Assembly: GCA_041653615.1 (NCBI GenBank)
Contig: JBAZEZ010000003.1
Span: 66,102-130,101 of the forward strand
Direction of reading: 5' to 3'
Source of the DNA: JAHJUB01 sp041653615 [NCBI: Candidatus Ratteibacteria bacterium]
GTDB lineage: Bacteria; Ratteibacteria; UBA8468; MWAK01
Length of the DNA: 64,000 bases
Made by a program: the position numbers and the translations under genes. A model generated the notes under the pieces. The model was not told the origin of the DNA and did no database searches. It saw nothing but the letters and a program-made list of their open reading frames with translations. Every line of letters begins with the position of its first letter. Within the stretch, counting starts at the first letter, position 1. Below, in pieces: positions 16,585 through 24,792 of the stretch.

Positions 16585-16762
16585 AGTGAGGATGTCTAAT
16601 TCGCGGAACTTAGCGTAGAGACGGAAATAAGACAAGCAAAATGAAAGAATGAGTGGCCGGGGCTCACCCGAATTGTGGGTGAGAACACGGCGAGGCTCGT
16701 TCTTGAATTGCGTAGTCTTGTCCGGCTCGTAGATTGTTCCGCGAATTAGACATCCGAGCGCT
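16585..16762 (+). ncRNA. Candidate structured RNA, copy A (unrecognised family)
   Basis: A 178-nt element that can fold into one long rod. A 19-bp perfect closing helix pairs 16591-16609 with 16736-16754, extended by AGTG (16585-16588) with CGCT (16759-16762). Inside are the pairs GAGACGG/CCGGCTC and GACAAG/CTTGTC, and a terminal hairpin CTCACCC-GAATTGT-GGGTGAG (16663-16683). Copy B (25875-26053) has the same length, the same core and the same pairing, with compensatory changes. A TAATAT box at 16559-16564 and a T-run precede it, so the plus strand is the likelier transcript. It ends on the last base of the ilvD stop codon. I do not recognise a known family. Confidence 0.55.
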
Positions 16763-18420
16763 TATCGTACCACTGCTCCCTGGGCCGCGGAACTGACCGC
16801 ACGGCTGTAACGGTAAAGATAACCTTCCTTGATTTTTGGTTCCCGGGGTTGCCATAATTTCTTCCGTTTTTCCAGTTCCGCGTCGGAAACATTGAGGTTT
16901 AGTCGTCTTTGAGGTAGGTCGATTTCAACTATATCACCGTCCATTACCAGCGCGATCGGGCCGCCGGCCGCCGCTTCTGGTGAAACATGTCCGATAGCCA
17001 GGCCGCGGGTCCCGCCGGAAAACCGTCCGTCGGTGATAAGAGCCGTCTTATCATCTTTTCCGGCGCCGACCAGGGCGCTGGTTACCGATAGCATCTCCCG
17101 CATTCCGGGACCGCCCTTTGGTCCTTCGTAGCGGATAATGATGACGCTCCCGTCTTTGATTTGATTTTTCAGAATCGCGTTCAGCGCTTCTTCTTCCGCG
17201 TCAAATACCCGGGCCGGTCCGGTGTGGGTGAGGTGGCTTTGGTTAACTGCCGACTGTTTTACGACCGCTCCTTCCGGTGCCAGGTTTCCGAATAAGATGG
17301 CGATACCGCCTTCACGGCTGTAGGGATTTTTAATTGACCGGATAACCTCCGGGTCGGCTACCCTGGCCCGGGAAGCGATTTGTCCGATGGTTTTTCCGGA
17401 GACGGTTAGGGCTGTGAGGTCAAGCAGGTTTGCCTGTGCCAGTTCCGAGAGAACCGCCGGTATCCCGCCGGCTTGGTCCAGGTCTTCCATCCGGTGCGTG
17501 CCGGATGGCGAGATGTGGCAGAGGTTGGGAGTCTTTTTGCTGATACGGTCAAACTCGGCGAGGGAAAGATTAATGCCGGCTTCCGCGGCAATCGCGGGCA
17601 AATGCAGCACGGTGTTGCTTGACGCGCCCAGAGCCATGTCCAGAACGATGGCGTTGGTAAAAGCGATTGGGTTGGCAATCTCCCTGGGTTTTTTGTTTTC
17701 CCGTACCAGTTCCATCACCTTCATTCCGGCTTCTTTTGCCAGGCGAATTCGACGGCTGTCAACCGCGGGAATGGTGCCGTTGCCGGGTAGTCCCAGGCCA
17801 AGTCCTTCGGTCAGACAGTTCATGGAGTTGGCCGTAAACATGCCGGCGCAGGAACCGCAGCCCGGACAGGCTACTTCTTCCAGAGCCTTTAGCTCCTCGT
17901 CGGTTATTTTTTCGATGCTTCTTTGGCCTACCGCCTCAAAGACGGAAATCAAATCAACTTTTTTGCCCCGGAAAGTTCCGGCCATCATTGGGCCGCCGCT
18001 GACCAGGAGTCCCGGTATATTTACCCGCAGCAGAGCCATTAGCATACCAGGGATTATTTTGTCGCAGTTGGGAATCAGGACGAGTCCGTCAAAGGGATAG
18101 GCCCGGGCCATAATTTCGCAACTGTCGGCGATAATTTCCCGGGAAGCAAGGGAATATTTCATACCCGCGTGGCCCATGGCGACGCCGTCGCAGACGCCAA
18201 TGGTCCGGAATTCAAAAGGAGTGCCGCCGGCCAGATATATTCCACTCTTAACCGCGGCGGTAATCAGGTCCAGGTGTTGGTGGCCCGGCACCAATTCATT
18301 CGCGGAATTAGCGACGCCGATTAAAGGACGGGCCAGTTCCTCGTCGGTATAGCCCAGCGCCTTAAAAAGCGAACGGGGACCCGCAAAACGGTAATCTCCT
18401 CTTAAAATATCACTGCGCAT
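16762..18420 (-). CDS. ilvD: Dihydroxy-acid dehydratase IlvD
   Basis: A 552-residue iron-sulfur dehydratase of full length. It converts 2,3-dihydroxy-isovalerate and 2,3-dihydroxy-3-methylvalerate to the 2-keto acids in valine and isoleucine synthesis. The cluster cysteines are in NCDKIIPGM and [19 protein letters not shown]; other signatures are GGPGMREML and [11 protein letters not shown] near the C-terminus. ATG at 18420 is preceded by AAGGAG. The gene is not next to other ilv/leu genes. Its promoter region is occupied by a palindromic repeat (18450-18577). Confidence 0.97.
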   Translation of the reverse strand: MRSDILRGDYRFAGPRSLFKALGYTDEELARPLIGVANSANELVPGHQHLDLITAAVKSGIYLAGGTPFEFRTIGVCDGVAMGHAGMKYSLASREIIADSCEIMARAYPFDGLVLIPNCDKIIPGMLMALLRVNIPGLLVSGGPMMAGTFRGKKVDLISVFEAVGQRSIEKITDEELKALEEVACPGCGSCAGMFTANSMNCLTEGLGLGLPGNGTIPAVDSRRIRLAKEAGMKVMELVRENKKPREIANPIAFTNAIVLDMALGASSNTVLHLPAIAAEAGINLSLAEFDRISKKTPNLCHISPSGTHRMEDLDQAGGIPAVLSELAQANLLDLTALTVSGKTIGQIASRARVADPEVIRSIKNPYSREGGIAILFGNLAPEGAVVKQSAVNQSHLTHTGPARVFDAEEEALNAILKNQIKDGSVIIIRYEGPKGGPGMREMLSVTSALVGAGKDDKTALITDGRFSGGTRGLAIGHVSPEAAAGGPIALVMDGDIVEIDLPQRRLNLNVSDAELEKRKKLWQPREPKIKEGYLYRYSRAVSSAAQGAVVR

Positions 18421-18449
18421 TTTTTTCTCCTTATTATTTAAGATTTTTC

Positions 18450-18577
18450 GGACGCAGATTATCGCAGGTAACCGCAGATACAGATTTTCAAAATTACGTT
18501 TTAGAGAAGTATAAAAGAAATATTCTTAAAAATTATCCTTTGGCATTATCCTGCTGTTTCTGCGTCCATCTGCGTCC
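18450..18577 (-). repeat. GGACGCAGAT palindromic repeat, copy 1 (inverted orientation)
   Basis: 128 bp bounded by GGACGCAGATTATCGCAG and CTGCGTCCATCTGCGTCC. Its reverse complement aligns with copies 2-4 (shared internal motif AAACAGCAGGATAATGC), so it lies in the opposite orientation. It fills the gap between ilvD and the radical SAM gene. No coding frame is present. Confidence 0.85.
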
Positions 18578-18598
18578 AAATTGAAGTATTTCTTACAA

Positions 18599-20257
18599 TT
18601 ATATCACTATGTGGCTCCAGGGTAAAATTGTTCTTTCGGGTTGTGGGGCAAGAATGGAACGGCAGTCGATCTCCGCTTCGGCAAGCGCTTCGGTCCAGAA
18701 ATCAAAGCGGAAATGGTCGTCCCATCCGTCAAACCGGCATCCTTTTTGCCAAGCGCCGAGAATTGTTCCGCCCATTTTCCGGTCAGCTCGGGAGAGAAGT
18801 CCCTCTAAAAAACTCTGTTGATAAGAGTGAAAACGCAAAGAAAGAAAACGGTTATTTTTTAAATGACCCCGAAGGAAATCTGTTTTTTCTTTGATTTCTT
18901 CCTCAGTTGCCATTCCCGCTCTTTCCAGCGGCGTGTGCGGTTTCGGTATAAAGGTATTAAAGGATAAGTTAAGACGGAGGATCCGACTCAATTCCGTAAT
19001 CAATTTGGTGACTTCTCTTAAGTCAGCTTCTGTTTCTTCCGGTAGGCCGAGCATAAAGTAGAGTTTGAGATGTTGCCAACCGGCTTTTTTCGCCTGAGAG
19101 GCCTGGCTTATCAAGTCAGCATCAGTGAGTTCTTTTTTTAATTGCCGGCGCAATCTTTCCGAACTTTCCGGGGCGAAGGTTAAACTGGAATGTTTGCGGC
19201 CCTTTTCGGCCTGGGCCGTTGAGAGCAGCAGTGTATCGGCTCTCAAGGATGGAAGAGATATTTTTACTTTTTTCTCCCGGCATAATGGTTCCAGGATGTC
19301 GCGTAACTCAACCAGGTGCGGATAATCTCCGGTAGAAAGAGAGAGCAGGGAAATTTCATCGTAACCGGTTTGCGCCACCGCGTTTTTGGCTAGCTCCAGA
19401 ATTTTTCGGGGAGAACGTGTGCGGCAAGGTCCGTAAACCACTCTGGCCTGGCAGAACTGGCAGCGGTTAGTACAGCCGCGCATAATTTCGATTCCGATTC
19501 GGTCGTGTACTACCGGTAGGTAAGGGACCAGCCATTTTTCTGGAAAGGGTGCGTTTTCAAAATCTCCGACTACCGCTTTTTTTATTTTGGGACAAAGAGT
19601 TTTTTCTTGGGAAAGGAGACCTTGGTAGACACCGGATTGGTCGTACTGTGGTTGATATAGAGACGGTACATAACTGCCGGGCAGCCGGCTTAAATTTAGA
19701 AGTTTTTCCCGGCGTTTCCCGGACCGGTTTTCATCCAGAGTCTTCAGGATGGAAACGATTGCTTCTTCGCCCTCGCCAACCAGAAAAACGTCGCAGAAAT
19801 CAGTCATGGGTTCGGGGGTAAAGGCACCGGTTCCGCCGGCCAGGACAATCGGGTCGCCTTCGCGGCGGTCTTCGCGTTTTAGGGGAATGCCGCTTAGGGA
19901 AAGAACGGTGAGGAAGTTACTGTACGAGAGTTCGCTGGCCAGCGTAACTCCGATTACGTCAAATTCAGAGAGAGGTTTGTCTGATTCCAGGCTGGAGATG
20001 TGAATCCCTCTTTGGCGTAACAGTTTTTCCAGGTCCAGGTCGGGGGCAAACACCCGTTCCGCCAGGTAAGCTGGTTGGGAATTTACGATTCCATAAAGAA
20101 GGCGCAGGCCCAGGTTGGACATTCCAAGTTCGTAAATTTCCGGAAAACAGAGGCATATTTTTACCCGGGCCGCATTCCAATCTTTAACCGTGCGGTTAAC
20201 TTCGCGGCCGATGTAGCGGGCCGGGCTCTTTACCAGGTTCAGGAATTGAGAATCCAT
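18599..20257 (-). CDS. B12-binding-type radical SAM protein, TIGR03960-like
   Basis: A 552-residue radical SAM protein with an N-terminal B12-binding-like region (NLGLRLLYGIVNSQPAYLAE near residue 47; VLAGGTGAFTPEP near 131; FLVGEGEEA near 154). The core carries the [4Fe-4S] motif GCTNRCQFCQARVVYGPCRT near residue 258. This architecture matches the TIGR03960 family, which often lies beside cell-shape or ribosomal protein genes, sometimes followed by a DUF2344 partner; none is present here. The function of the family is not established; tRNA or protein modification is usually guessed. It lies directly downstream of rodA and may be co-transcribed with the mre cluster, separated by repeat copy 2. 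Confidence 0.87.
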   Translation of the reverse strand: MDSQFLNLVKSPARYIGREVNRTVKDWNAARVKICLCFPEIYELGMSNLGLRLLYGIVNSQPAYLAERVFAPDLDLEKLLRQRGIHISSLESDKPLSEFDVIGVTLASELSYSNFLTVLSLSGIPLKREDRREGDPIVLAGGTGAFTPEPMTDFCDVFLVGEGEEAIVSILKTLDENRSGKRREKLLNLSRLPGSYVPSLYQPQYDQSGVYQGLLSQEKTLCPKIKKAVVGDFENAPFPEKWLVPYLPVVHDRIGIEIMRGCTNRCQFCQARVVYGPCRTRSPRKILELAKNAVAQTGYDEISLLSLSTGDYPHLVELRDILEPLCREKKVKISLPSLRADTLLLSTAQAEKGRKHSSLTFAPESSERLRRQLKKELTDADLISQASQAKKAGWQHLKLYFMLGLPEETEADLREVTKLITELSRILRLNLSFNTFIPKPHTPLERAGMATEEEIKEKTDFLRGHLKNNRFLSLRFHSYQQSFLEGLLSRADRKMGGTILGAWQKGCRFDGWDDHFRFDFWTEALAEAEIDCRSILAPQPERTILPWSHIVI

Positions 20258-20272
20258 TTTAGGATTTTTCTT

Positions 20273-20397
20273 GGACGCAGATATACGCAGAAACAGCAGG
20301 ATAATGCTAAAAAATAATTCTTTTAGAGTATTTCTTAGTAATTATTTAAGGTAATCTTTAAATCTGTATCTGCGATTATCTGCGGTAATCTGCGTCC
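20273..20397 (+). repeat. GGACGCAGAT palindromic repeat, copy 2
   Basis: 125 bp from GGACGCAGATATACGCAG to GGTAATCTGCGTCC, lying between rodA and the radical SAM gene. This copy has the simple middle section (AGAGTATTTCTTAGTAATT) that is replaced by a second repeat in copies 3 and 4. Confidence 0.88.
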
Positions 20398-20404
20398 GAT
20401 GAAT

Positions 20405-21499
20405 TTAAATAAACGTTTCCCGGTTTTTGATATTTAAGATAATTCCCATCGCGGCCAGGGAGGTTATCAATGAGGAACCGCCGTAACTGAGGAAGGGCAG
20501 GGGGATTCCGACTACCGGCAAGAATCCCATGGTCATGGCGATGTTTACGAATACCTGGGTAGCGAACATTGCGCCGCAGCCGACGGCAATCATGGTACCG
20601 GCGCGGTCCCTGGTGCAAGCAGCGACTTTAAGTATCTCCATCAGAAAAACAAGATAGACCAGCAGAAGGATAGCGCTGCCGATAAAACCCCATTCTTCAG
20701 CTAGAACGGAGAAGATAAAATCGGTGTGGTGTTCCGGTAAAAAGGCCAGGTGGGTTTGGGTTCCTCGAAGAAAACCTTTACCGACGAAGCCTCCGGAACC
20801 GATGGCAATCTTGGATTGAAGCAGGTTGTATCCGGCGCCCAGCGGGTCTGCCCCAGGGTCCAGGAAGACCATAATTCGTTGTTTTTGATAAGATTTCAAA
20901 AATAACCAGAGGACCGGCAGGGAAGCTAAACCTATGCTTAAAAGCGCGAAAAGATTTTTTTTAGGCGCGCCGGAGATATAGAACATCGCGAAAAATATCG
21001 GGATTAAAATAAACGCGGTTCCCAAATTGGGCTGCATCAGAATTAGAAACATCGGCGGCAAAAGAAGGAACAGAGCGGCGATAAAGATGGTGGAAAAATA
21101 CGAAATGGTCTCTTTATGACGGGCGATGTAACTTGCGAGCACAAAAATGAAGAGGATTTTAGCTGGTTCCGAAGGTTGGAGGTATAAAGCGCCTAGCTTG
21201 AACCACCGTTGGGTTTCCGAGCGGCCATGTCCGAAGACCAGGACCAGGGCCAGAATAAAGAGCATAATAAAATACAAAAAGACGGCGTTGCGGGTCCAGA
21301 AATGGAAATCAATCCGTGCCAGCAAGGTAAGCGCGGTAAATCCAACCGCCGCCCAAATAATCTGCCGTATGAAGAGCGCGCTCAAACTCTGGCTGATAAC
21401 CCGACTGGCGCTGAAGATTAAGACTAGTCCGATAAAAAGTAAAATTCCGGTCAGGACCAGCAGGGGCAGGTAGAGTTTTTCTTTACGGTTCGCATTCAT
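20405..21499 (-). CDS. rodA: Rod shape-determining SEDS glycosyltransferase RodA
   Basis: A 364-residue SEDS-family membrane protein with about ten transmembrane helices. It polymerises peptidoglycan glycan strands during cell elongation, in complex with PBP2 (the next gene upstream) and the MreBCD machinery. Family signatures include QPNLGTAFILIPIF near residue 170, the loop GSGGFVGKGFLRGTQTHLAF near 232 with PEHHTDFIFSVLAEEWGF after it, and PFLSYGGSSL near the C-terminus. ATG at 21499 follows GGAACTTT. The order mreB-mreC-mreD-mrdA-rodA is the classical shape operon. Confidence 0.96.
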   Translation of the reverse strand: MNANRKEKLYLPLLVLTGILLFIGLVLIFSASRVISQSLSALFIRQIIWAAVGFTALTLLARIDFHFWTRNAVFLYFIMLFILALVLVFGHGRSETQRWFKLGALYLQPSEPAKILFIFVLASYIARHKETISYFSTIFIAALFLLLPPMFLILMQPNLGTAFILIPIFFAMFYISGAPKKNLFALLSIGLASLPVLWLFLKSYQKQRIMVFLDPGADPLGAGYNLLQSKIAIGSGGFVGKGFLRGTQTHLAFLPEHHTDFIFSVLAEEWGFIGSAILLLVYLVFLMEILKVAACTRDRAGTMIAVGCGAMFATQVFVNIAMTMGFLPVVGIPLPFLSYGGSSLITSLAAMGIILNIKNRETFI

Positions 21500-21512
21500 A
21501 AAGTTCCTTTTT

Positions 21513-21667
21513 GGACGCAGATATACGCAGAAAAAACGGGATAATACTAAATGATAATTCTTTTGTAGTCGCCAACCTTGGTTGGCTCTTTTAAAACGTC
21601 GAGCAATCTCGGCAACTACAGTAATCTTTTAATCTGTATCCGCGTTTATCTGCGGTAATCTGCGTCC
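21513..21667 (+). repeat. GGACGCAGAT palindromic repeat, copy 3, with nested second repeat
   Basis: 155 bp between mrdA and rodA. The outer ends match copies 2 and 4. Inside, 21564-21620 is a second palindromic repeat, TGTAGTCGCCAACC...GGCAACTACA, which replaces the middle segment found in copy 2. Confidence 0.88.
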
Positions 21668-21677
21668 AATTAATTTA

Positions 21678-23402
21678 CTATTCACCAGTCACCGTAGTTT
21701 CCTGGGTGTCGGAAATCGCGGCCTCCTGAGGTGGAAAGAAATAATCTTTTAGAATCTGGCTGGTAATGGCGGCGGCTTCGGAAGAAGCGCCGCTGTCCAG
21801 GACGACTGCCATGGCTATTTGGGGGCTGTCAGTCGGTGCGTAACAAACGAAACTTCCCCGGGTGTTTAGTTGTAGGTCCCGTTGGGCGGTTTGGGCGGTT
21901 CCGGTTTTGCCGGCTACGGAGATTCCCGGTACTCGGGCGGCGCCTCCGGTTCCGGAATTGACTACCGCCAAAAGACCTTCTTTTAAAATATCCATGGTTG
22001 TTTCTGAAACAAAGAAATTATTCTGGATTACCGGACCGAATTCCTCAGTTTTGTTTCCATCGCGGTCACGAAGTTCGCGGAGGATTTCCGGCCGGAAGAT
22101 GTTGCCTCCGTTGGCAACCGTTGCGATTAGGTTGGCCATCTGAATCGGGGTTAAGAGGAGCGCGCCCTGTCCGATTGAAAGGTTTAGGGCTCCGCCGGAT
22201 TCACCAGGCCTGGGAATAAAACCGGCTTTTTCGCCGGGCAGGTCGATACCGGTTACGGTTCCAAGTCCGGCTCTCAGGGCGTATGTCAGCAGGTTGGTCT
22301 CGCCGGTCTTCATGCCGACCTGTCCGAAATAAATGTTGCATGACTGGGCCAGGGCGTTTTTAAAAGAAATCCATCCGTGGCCGTCTTCTTTCCAGCAGTG
22401 AAATTCCCGGTCGCCGATCGTTATGGAACCCAGGCATTCGTATTCGTCTTCCGGGGTAATGGAACCGCTCTCCAACGCGGCAATGGAGGTGATTATTTTA
22501 AAGACGGATCCTGGAGCGTAAAATCCGGCCAAGGCTCGGTTCAGGAATGGTTTATCGGACCGGTTAAGAGAGGGCGCCGGGTTATACGGGTCAAAAGTTG
22601 GTTTGCTGGTCAGGGCAAGAACTTCTCCGGTAGCCGGGGAAAGGACGACGACGGAACCGGCGCGGTCTCCTAATTTAGCCGAAGCAATTTTTTGGAGACG
22701 GCTGTCAATGGTTAAAACAACCGTGTTGCCGGGTTTGGATTCTTTTTGGCCCAGGACACGAAGTTGGTGGCCGCGCGCGTCTACTTCTACCTGGGTGCCG
22801 CCCCGTTCCCCCCGTAACAGACTATCAAACATTTGTTCGATTCCGTTGCGGCCGATAAGGTCTCCGGAACGCAAGCCCTCTTTTTTAAGAGCCGGTAATT
22901 CTTCACGGCTTACTTCGCCCAGGTACCCCAGGATGGTGGCGGTATCTTTTCCAAACGGATAGTTTCTGATTAAGCCGGCCTGGATGTAAATTCCGGGGAG
23001 ACGACTGCTGTTTTCTTCCACAAAATGGAGTTGTTCCTGGGAAATACTTCTAAATATGACGCGGGGCTCAAAAGGGTTGGCTATCTTTTCCGTAAATTTT
23101 TTCTGGATTTCGAACCGGTTCATATTGAAAATCGGGGCCAGAATATCGGCGCACTCGGCTGTTTTTTTTAGGTCAAACGGGATGTAGGTTAGATTAAAAC
23201 CCAACTTGTCTTCCGCTAAAACAATTCCGTTACGGTCCAGAATTTTGCCGCGTGGTATATCCAGGTAAATGGTTCGGATGGAATTGCCCTCGGAGAGTTG
23301 CCGGAAACGGGAATGCGCGAAGACCTGAAGGTAGATTAATCCTACAACCAGCGGCAAAAAAGCAATAAAAATAAAACGTCTTAAAACATCAAATCTATCC
23401 AT
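21678..23402 (-). CDS. mrdA: Penicillin-binding protein 2 (elongation transpeptidase)
   Basis: A 574-residue class B penicillin-binding protein that cross-links peptidoglycan in the elongasome with RodA. A single N-terminal membrane anchor (FIFIAFLPLVVGLIYLQVF, residues 11-29) is followed by the pedestal domain (DIPRGKILDRNG near 48) and the transpeptidase domain. The active-site motif SVFK has nucleophile S299 and K302 (APGSVFKIITS); SCN lies at AQSCNIYFGQ and the KTG motif in AGKTGTAQ. The start at 23402 has no clear Shine-Dalgarno, because a palindromic repeat lies immediately upstream. It sits between mreD and rodA. Confidence 0.95.
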   Translation of the reverse strand: MDRFDVLRRFIFIAFLPLVVGLIYLQVFAHSRFRQLSEGNSIRTIYLDIPRGKILDRNGIVLAEDKLGFNLTYIPFDLKKTAECADILAPIFNMNRFEIQKKFTEKIANPFEPRVIFRSISQEQLHFVEENSSRLPGIYIQAGLIRNYPFGKDTATILGYLGEVSREELPALKKEGLRSGDLIGRNGIEQMFDSLLRGERGGTQVEVDARGHQLRVLGQKESKPGNTVVLTIDSRLQKIASAKLGDRAGSVVVLSPATGEVLALTSKPTFDPYNPAPSLNRSDKPFLNRALAGFYAPGSVFKIITSIAALESGSITPEDEYECLGSITIGDREFHCWKEDGHGWISFKNALAQSCNIYFGQVGMKTGETNLLTYALRAGLGTVTGIDLPGEKAGFIPRPGESGGALNLSIGQGALLLTPIQMANLIATVANGGNIFRPEILRELRDRDGNKTEEFGPVIQNNFFVSETTMDILKEGLLAVVNSGTGGAARVPGISVAGKTGTAQTAQRDLQLNTRGSFVCYAPTDSPQIAMAVVLDSGASSEAAAITSQILKDYFFPPQEAAISDTQETTVTGE

Positions 23403-23410
23403 GCGAATTT

Positions 23411-23473
23411 TGTAGTTGCCGAGCTTGCTCGGCGTTTTAATGTAGGGGCGCTATTCATGGCGCCCCGCCTCTC
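23411..23473. repeat. Short palindromic repeat, TGTAGTTGCC/GTAGGGGCG type
   Basis: TGTAGTTGCCGAGCTTGCTCGGC (23411 onward) is a hairpin of the same family as the nested repeats at 21564 and 24676. It is followed by a second hairpin, GTAGGGGCGCTATTCATGGCGCCCC. It occupies the mreD-mrdA gap and the normal place of the mrdA ribosome-binding site. Confidence 0.7.
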
Positions 23474-23480
23474 GCATATA

Positions 23481-23945
23481 TCAAGCTAATTCCCGGTGGT
23501 AAAGATAGAAAACCGGCAGAGACCAGAGACTATTATATACTGAAAAGGCAATTGGTTTCCAAAACAGGGTTATTCCCCAGGCCGGCGCGCAAATGGTCTG
23601 GTAGACTATGGAAAAAAGCAGGGAAAAATAGATTGAGCATAGCAGAATATTGGAGGTATTAAGTTCCGTTCTTTCCGCCATAAAACGGCTGGAAACATAT
23701 GCCACTATCAGGTAAGCGATACTATGTCCGCCGATGGTGGAATGAAAGAGAATATCCTGGTAGAGGCCCAGCGCAAGAGCACTCATCAAACCAATAGCAT
23801 TGGAGAAAAATAGGCTTAGGAAGAGAACGAAAAGCAGGGTCAAGTCCGGTGCTATTCCAAAAATCCTAAGGTATCGGAACGCCAGGTATTGAACTCCAAA
23901 ATTGACTAATACCACGACAAGAAAATTACGCAGGTTAATAGACAA
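23481..23945 (-). CDS. mreD: Rod shape-determining protein MreD
   Basis: A 154-residue integral membrane protein with five or six hydrophobic helices, the usual size for MreD, which joins MreC in the elongasome. The motif FYLYHRELA at the end and the LGLYQDILFHSTIGGHSIAY segment (about residue 61) fit the family. The start is TTG at 23945, preceded by GAGGTGG, and overlaps mreC by 11 bp. Sequence conservation in this family is low, so the call leans on gene order. Confidence 0.88.
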   Translation of the reverse strand: MSINLRNFLVVVLVNFGVQYLAFRYLRIFGIAPDLTLLFVLFLSLFFSNAIGLMSALALGLYQDILFHSTIGGHSIAYLIVAYVSSRFMAERTELNTSNILLCSIYFSLLFSIVYQTICAPAWGITLFWKPIAFSVYNSLWSLPVFYLYHRELA

Positions 23946-24606
23946 TTACCACCTCTTCCAGGGATGAAAAATCAGCGCTGGGCCGGACGGAAATGTTTCG
24001 GAAAAATCCTTTGCCGACCTTAGATGTCTGGATTTTCCCCACCGGAATTCCGGAAAGATAATTATGGCTTAGTTTTGAAGTGACTATGGAACTGCCTATT
24101 TTGGGTGAATTGTTGTTGGGAACATAACCGATTGTAAGACTGAGCATTCCGGCACTTTCCAGGATTCCCAGCTCCCGGCTTTCCTGAACGGAAACGCTTA
24201 TCCGGCTTTGCGGGTTTAAAATAGTCATTACTTTAACGTGTTTGCCTTCTTTTTCGGTTACGTGTCCCACCAGATTTCCGCTGGCGTCGAGTACTGTTAA
24301 ACCAAGATTGACCCGGTCGGCGTGGTCAGTTTCCACGGTAAGCCAGCTCGGCCATCCGATCGCGTCCATCGTTGAAACTTCACCGATTGCGGCGATTGTT
24401 CCGTTGTTCCTTTTCGGGAGACTCAGGAGACCTCGCAGACGTTCGTTTTCAAGGTATAGTTCTCGGATGGATGAATCCTGGTAATTAATCAGGTTAGCAA
24501 TCGGGGTTTCTTTTGGTTTGACGGCATCCGCGTTCAAACGGAAGAGAAATATTGATATCAGCAGGAGCAGGCTGAAGATTAATTCCTTCTGGAATTTCCA
24601 GAGCAT
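23935..24606 (-). CDS. mreC: Rod shape-determining protein MreC
   Basis: A 223-residue bitopic protein: one N-terminal helix (LIFSLLLLISIFLFRL, residues 8-23), a short coiled coil (YQDSSIRELYLENERLRGLL, about 43-62), then the periplasmic double beta-barrel (GWPSWLTVETDHADRVNLG near residue 88). It scaffolds PBP2 and RodA on the periplasmic side. It is slightly shorter than the 260-300 usual for Gram-negative MreC but complete. ATG at 24606 is preceded by GAGG. A repeat (copy 4) separates it from mreB. Confidence 0.92.
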   Translation of the reverse strand: MLWKFQKELIFSLLLLISIFLFRLNADAVKPKETPIANLINYQDSSIRELYLENERLRGLLSLPKRNNGTIAAIGEVSTMDAIGWPSWLTVETDHADRVNLGLTVLDASGNLVGHVTEKEGKHVKVMTILNPQSRISVSVQESRELGILESAGMLSLTIGYVPNNNSPKIGSSIVTSKLSHNYLSGIPVGKIQTSKVGKGFFRNISVRPSADFSSLEEVVIVY

Positions 24607-24625
24607 TGAAACCTCAAATTATTAA

Positions 24626-24779
24626 GACGCAGATATACGCAGAAACAGCAGGATAATGCCAAATAATAATTCTTTTGTAGTCGCCAACCTTGGTTGGCTC
24701 TTTTAAAACGCCGGGCAAGCTCGGCAACTACAGTAATCTTTTAACCTGTTTCTGCGGTAATCTGCGAAAATCTGCGTCC
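24626..24779 (+). repeat. GGACGCAGAT palindromic repeat, copy 4, with nested second repeat
   Basis: 154 bp between mreB and mreC, same orientation as copies 2 and 3. The nested element 24676-24732 (TGTAGTCGCC...GGCAACTACA) sits at exactly the same internal position as in copy 3. The 5' end lacks the first G of the consensus. Confidence 0.87.
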
Positions 24780-24792
24780 TGTTTAAATTTTC

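Noticed and set aside
16585-16762. Integron attC site
   Set aside because: The outer ends lack the RYYYAAC/GTTRRRY boxes and no integrase or cassette array is present.
17387-18100. 237-codon frame antisense to ilvD
   Set aside because: Long only because ilvD is GC-rich at third positions; no homology pattern recognised.
18541-18560. TGGCAT...TGCTG as a sigma-54 promoter
   Set aside because: It lies inside repeat copy 1 and is conserved with the other copies, it lacks the TTGC -12 box, and it points toward the 3' end of the opposing gene.
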